A stretch of 9,731 nt of DNA from Acidobacteriota bacterium (GTDB lineage Bacteria; Acidobacteriota; Terriglobia; Acidiferrales; UBA7541). Position 1 is the first letter of the stretch. Each line of letters starts with the position of its first letter. Location: the NCBI GenBank assembly GCA_003161195.1, contig PMOV01000283.1, positions 7,118 to 16,848 of the forward strand, given 5' to 3'. This document shows positions 6,961 to 9,731 of the stretch, in pieces. A model generated the notes under the pieces. The model made no database searches. It worked only from the letters and a program-made list of their open reading frames with translations, and had not been told where the DNA came from. Both the position numbers and the translations under genes were made by a program.

Positions 6961-7686
6961 ATGGCGAAGCTCAGCCTCATGTTTGAGGAACGTCTGGTAA
7001 AGGAAGTCCCCGTGGGCAGCCGCGCCATCGGCATCGGCCGCTCGCCGGACAATGATTTGCCCGTCGACAATCTCGCCGTCTCCAACTACCACGCGCGCGT
7101 CTACTTTGAAGCCGGCAAGCTGGTGGTCGAAGACCTCGACTCCCTCAACGGCACCTTCGTCAACGACATCCGCATCGAGCGCGCCACGCTGCACGACGGC
7201 GACTCCATCTGGATCGGCAAGCACCATATCAAGGTCGACGCCACCGGCGACGCCCCGGTCCCCTGGGACTCCGGCCGCAAAACCAACGCGCCGCGCATCA
7301 ACGAAACCATGGTCCTCGACACCAAGGTCCGGCGCGACATGCTCCAGCAAGCCGCCGCCATGGGGGAACGCACGCAATTCGCCGCGGGGCGCCTCAAAGT
7401 CCCCACCATGGTGGTCCTCAGCGGCAAAACCGATCAGCGGGAATACGCGCTGACCAACAAACTCACCGTCATCGGCAAATCCGGCCTGGCCACCGTGCGC
7501 CTCAAGGGCTGGTTCAAGCCCGCCATGGCCGCGCAAATTAATCAACGCGACGATGGCTATTACATCGTGGCTGGAGATAAAATCCCCACCGTGAACAGCG
7601 CACCCATCTCCGGCCCCGTCCGCCTCAACGACGGCGACCTGATCGAAATCTGCGGCGTGCGCCTGAATTTTATCTTCCGCGAGTAA
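6961..7686 (+). CDS. FHA-domain protein with second degenerate FHA-like domain
   Basis: 241 residues. Residues about 1-100 form a canonical FHA domain, which binds phosphothreonine peptides. The conserved set is present: Gly26-Arg27 (GIGRSPDND), Ser41 and His44 (VSNYHARV) and Asn63-Gly64-Thr65 (LNGTFVN). A linker (about 101-150) holds INETMVLDTK, with Thr116 and Thr121 as possible kinase targets. Residues about 155-241 look like a second FHA fold that has lost its ligand residues: GKSG in place of GRS, no SxxH, and VNSAPISGPVRLNDGDLIEICGVRLNFIF closing the domain in the usual FHA pattern. No signal peptide or membrane helix is seen, so it is cytoplasmic. It sits between a phosphatase and a cyclase in one operon and probably acts as the phospho-dependent adaptor between them. 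That role is inference. Confidence 0.93.
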   Translation: MAKLSLMFEERLVKEVPVGSRAIGIGRSPDNDLPVDNLAVSNYHARVYFEAGKLVVEDLDSLNGTFVNDIRIERATLHDGDSIWIGKHHIKVDATGDAPVPWDSGRKTNAPRINETMVLDTKVRRDMLQQAAAMGERTQFAAGRLKVPTMVVLSGKTDQREYALTNKLTVIGKSGLATVRLKGWFKPAMAAQINQRDDGYYIVAGDKIPTVNSAPISGPVRLNDGDLIEICGVRLNFIFRE

Positions 7687-7698
7687 CCGCGCCGCCGC

Positions 7699-9731
7699 AT
7701 GGCCGCCAAATCAGAAAAAAACGCTTTCTCGCGCGCGGTTTCTCGCTTTCTAGAACTTTTTCAGTCCTGGTGGCGGCACCGCGTCTCGTTTTTAATCAGC
7801 ATCGTCATCACCTTCGCCGCACTCACGCTGTACTACTTCACATTTTTCGGCGAACGCCCCACACCCATCTTTAGTTTTCTCCAGCGCTTCGAGTACGACG
7901 CCCTCGACACGCGCTTCCGTTATCGCCCTCCCGGTAAAACCCCAGCCGACCCAGTCATTGTCATCGTGGACATCGACCAGCACTCCCAGGAAGTATTCGG
8001 GCGCTGGCCTTTCTCGCGCACCAATTTCGCCACCCTTCTCGACGTCTTGCACTCCGATGGCGCCGCCGTCGCCGCCTTTGATATCACCTTCAGCAAGCCC
8101 GAGGTGAGCGCCGCACCCATCCGGGCGTTTGAGAAAGCGCTGCAATCCCGCGAGAAACAAATTGAGCGCGTCGACCCGCAATTCGCCGCCGAATTACAAG
8201 GCTTAGCAGCCGACTCCAACGCCGACCAGCAATTTTCCGGCGCCATTCGCAGATTTGGTCCCGTCGTTCTCGGCAACTATTTCCTGTACACGGAAGCGGA
8301 CCTTCGCGACATCGACGCCGCGGTCCTCGACGCCTACGCACAACAGCTCAGTTTTTTTTCCTTCCCGCAAGTTCAGTCCATCAAAAGCCGCGCGGCTTTC
8401 GGCAAGCAGGACTATGCGAACCTCATCGCCAAATACCAGCTCACCCGACCGTTGCCGCAAGGTGCCGAAGCCAACCTGGATATTTTCACCAACGCTCTAG
8501 GGGGCAGTTCCTCCGGGACGGGGTTCTTCAACGCGCCCTCGGACACCGACGGAATCGTCCGCACCGCGACCATGGTTTTGCCCTATGGTCGCTCGAAAGA
8601 CTTGCGTGAATGGGATCTCTACGGCTCTCTCGACGTGATGGCCGTGCGTGCGTACCTCGGCGTGCGGGACAACCTCGTACTTACCTACGGCCAGAATGGC
8701 ATCGTGGACATTCAGTTCGGTACGGAAAAACGCGTAGTTCCCAATGATATCGGGGAGGCGCTCATCAACTATCACGGCCCGGCTTACACTTATAACCATT
8801 ACTCCATGGCCGACGTCGTGGGCGGAAAAGTCCCGCCGGAGAAGTTCAAAGGAAAGATCGTATTGATTGGCGCCACCGCCACCGGCATCGGCGACATCAA
8901 GTCCACGCCCTACGCGGGCACCGACTATCCGGGCGTAGAGATCCACGCCAACGTCATCGACAACCTGTTGCACGGGAATTTCCTCCAACACGGCGCACAC
9001 CAGCAGATTGCCGATGCACTGATGATTTTGCTTCTCGGCCTGCCACTTGGCATTTTCATGGCTCTCGTGCAACCGCGCTTCATGTACTTCGCTATCGGCC
9101 TGCTGGCTCCGCTCGTTTGGGTGGATTACGCCGCCTTCCTGCACGGATGGTGGCTCAACTTCACCGTTCCCGCCATCACCATCACCTCCAACGTTCTGCT
9201 GGTCTCCTTGTACCGTGCCCTCGTCGAAGAAAAAGAAAAGCGCAAGGTCCGGGGGTATTTCGGCCAGTACGTCAGTCCCGAAGTGGTTCGCCAACTGCTG
9301 CTCGATCCCAAACTCGTCGAGCCGCGCAAAACCGAAATCTCCGTCATGTTCAGCGATATTCGCGGTTTCACCACCATCTCCGAAAAACTAGATGCCCAGC
9401 AACTCGCGCAATTCCTGAACGAGTACCTGTCCGACATGAGCACCATCGTTCTCAAAAATCTTGGCACGCTCGACAAATTTATTGGCGACGCGGTAATGGC
9501 TTTCTGGAACGCTCCCGTGGAAGTCGAAGGCCACGCCGTGAAAGCCTGCGAGGGCGCGTTGCAAATGATGGCCAGCGTCCGAGAGATCCAGACCAAGTGG
9601 GAAGCCCAGGGTCGCCCGCATCTGGATATCGGCATTGGCATTAATACGGGCAACGCAAGCGTAGGGCAGATGGGTTCCACCTCGCGCAACGCCTACACCG
9701 CCCTGGGCGACACCGTAAATCTCTCGTCCCG
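7699..9731 (+). CDS. CHASE2-domain class III adenylate cyclase (3' end outside window)
   Basis: The frame is open from ATG 7699 to the window edge (677 full codons plus two bases). A membrane helix at about 29-50 leads into an extracytoplasmic CHASE2 domain (about 60-430) with its usual motifs: LDTRFRYR near 69, VDIDQHSQEVFGRWPFSR from 90, DTDGIVR at 282-288, INYHGP at 356, FKGKIVLIGAT from 383 and PGVEIHANVIDNLL from 411. Three helices follow (about 438-458, 461-481 and 488-507), then the linker FGQYVSPEVVRQLL. The cyclase domain has metal ligands Asp553 (MFSDIRGFT) and Asp597 (DKFIGDAVMAFW), 44 residues apart as in animal cyclases, adenine-selecting Lys593 and Thr667 (YTALGDTVN, class IIIb pattern) and Asn674. 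The product is expected to be cAMP. The start follows the FHA stop by 12 bases without a Shine-Dalgarno, which suggests translational coupling. Confidence 0.95.
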   Translation, partial: MAAKSEKNAFSRAVSRFLELFQSWWRHRVSFLISIVITFAALTLYYFTFFGERPTPIFSFLQRFEYDALDTRFRYRPPGKTPADPVIVIVDIDQHSQEVFGRWPFSRTNFATLLDVLHSDGAAVAAFDITFSKPEVSAAPIRAFEKALQSREKQIERVDPQFAAELQGLAADSNADQQFSGAIRRFGPVVLGNYFLYTEADLRDIDAAVLDAYAQQLSFFSFPQVQSIKSRAAFGKQDYANLIAKYQLTRPLPQGAEANLDIFTNALGGSSSGTGFFNAPSDTDGIVRTATMVLPYGRSKDLREWDLYGSLDVMAVRAYLGVRDNLVLTYGQNGIVDIQFGTEKRVVPNDIGEALINYHGPAYTYNHYSMADVVGGKVPPEKFKGKIVLIGATATGIGDIKSTPYAGTDYPGVEIHANVIDNLLHGNFLQHGAHQQIADALMILLLGLPLGIFMALVQPRFMYFAIGLLAPLVWVDYAAFLHGWWLNFTVPAITITSNVLLVSLYRALVEEKEKRKVRGYFGQYVSPEVVRQLLLDPKLVEPRKTEISVMFSDIRGFTTISEKLDAQQLAQFLNEYLSDMSTIVLKNLGTLDKFIGDAVMAFWNAPVEVEGHAVKACEGALQMMASVREIQTKWEAQGRPHLDIGIGINTGNASVGQMGSTSRNAYTALGDTVNLSS

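Noticed and set aside
8497..9294. Open frame on the minus strand opposite the cyclase gene (265 codons)
   Set aside because: The plus strand encodes conserved CHASE2 and membrane segments; the antisense frame has no motif.

Overview
The window is GC-rich, tightly packed bacterial DNA. It most resembles a member of the Acidobacteriota. The main reason is the large Oar-type TonB-dependent receptor at the left edge, a family heavily expanded in that phylum; the PP2C/FHA/CHASE2-cyclase cluster at the right edge fits too. This assignment is inference from gene content, since there is no rRNA or other marker gene here.

Layout. (1) 1-2700 (+): C-terminal 899 residues of an outer-membrane TonB-dependent receptor whose start lies outside the window. 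(2) 2701-2835: a short intergenic stretch with two strong palindromes, the first a probable intrinsic terminator. (3) 2836-3519 (+): a type II (L-2-)haloacid dehalogenase of the HAD superfamily with every expected active-site residue. (4) 3633-4787 (+): rmuC, a membrane-anchored coiled-coil protein with the RmuC nuclease-like domain. (5) 4821-5828 (-): a secreted protein with a Pro/Ser/Thr-rich linker and Ig-like/IPT-like domains, convergent with rmuC. (6) 5829-6119: a divergent intergenic region of about 290 bases. (7) 6120-9731 (+): a compact signalling operon of PP2C phosphatase, FHA-domain protein and CHASE2-class III adenylate cyclase. The cyclase runs off the right edge.

How the genes may work together. 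The last three genes are almost contiguous (gaps of 1 and 12 bases) and look like one transcription unit. Its parts are a Ser/Thr phosphoprotein phosphatase, a phosphothreonine-reading protein with a candidate phosphorylation site of its own, and a transmembrane cyclase with an extracytoplasmic sensor. The simplest reading is a signalling module joining Hanks-type Ser/Thr phosphorylation to cAMP. A cognate kinase is not in the window. The dehalogenase and rmuC have no obvious link to it.

The window contains no CRISPR array, transposase, integrase, tRNA or rRNA that I can see. I do not see a clearly undescribed system. The items most worth a second look are the signalling operon, the degenerate second FHA-like domain, the palindromes behind the receptor gene, and the homopolymer runs in the cyclase gene.
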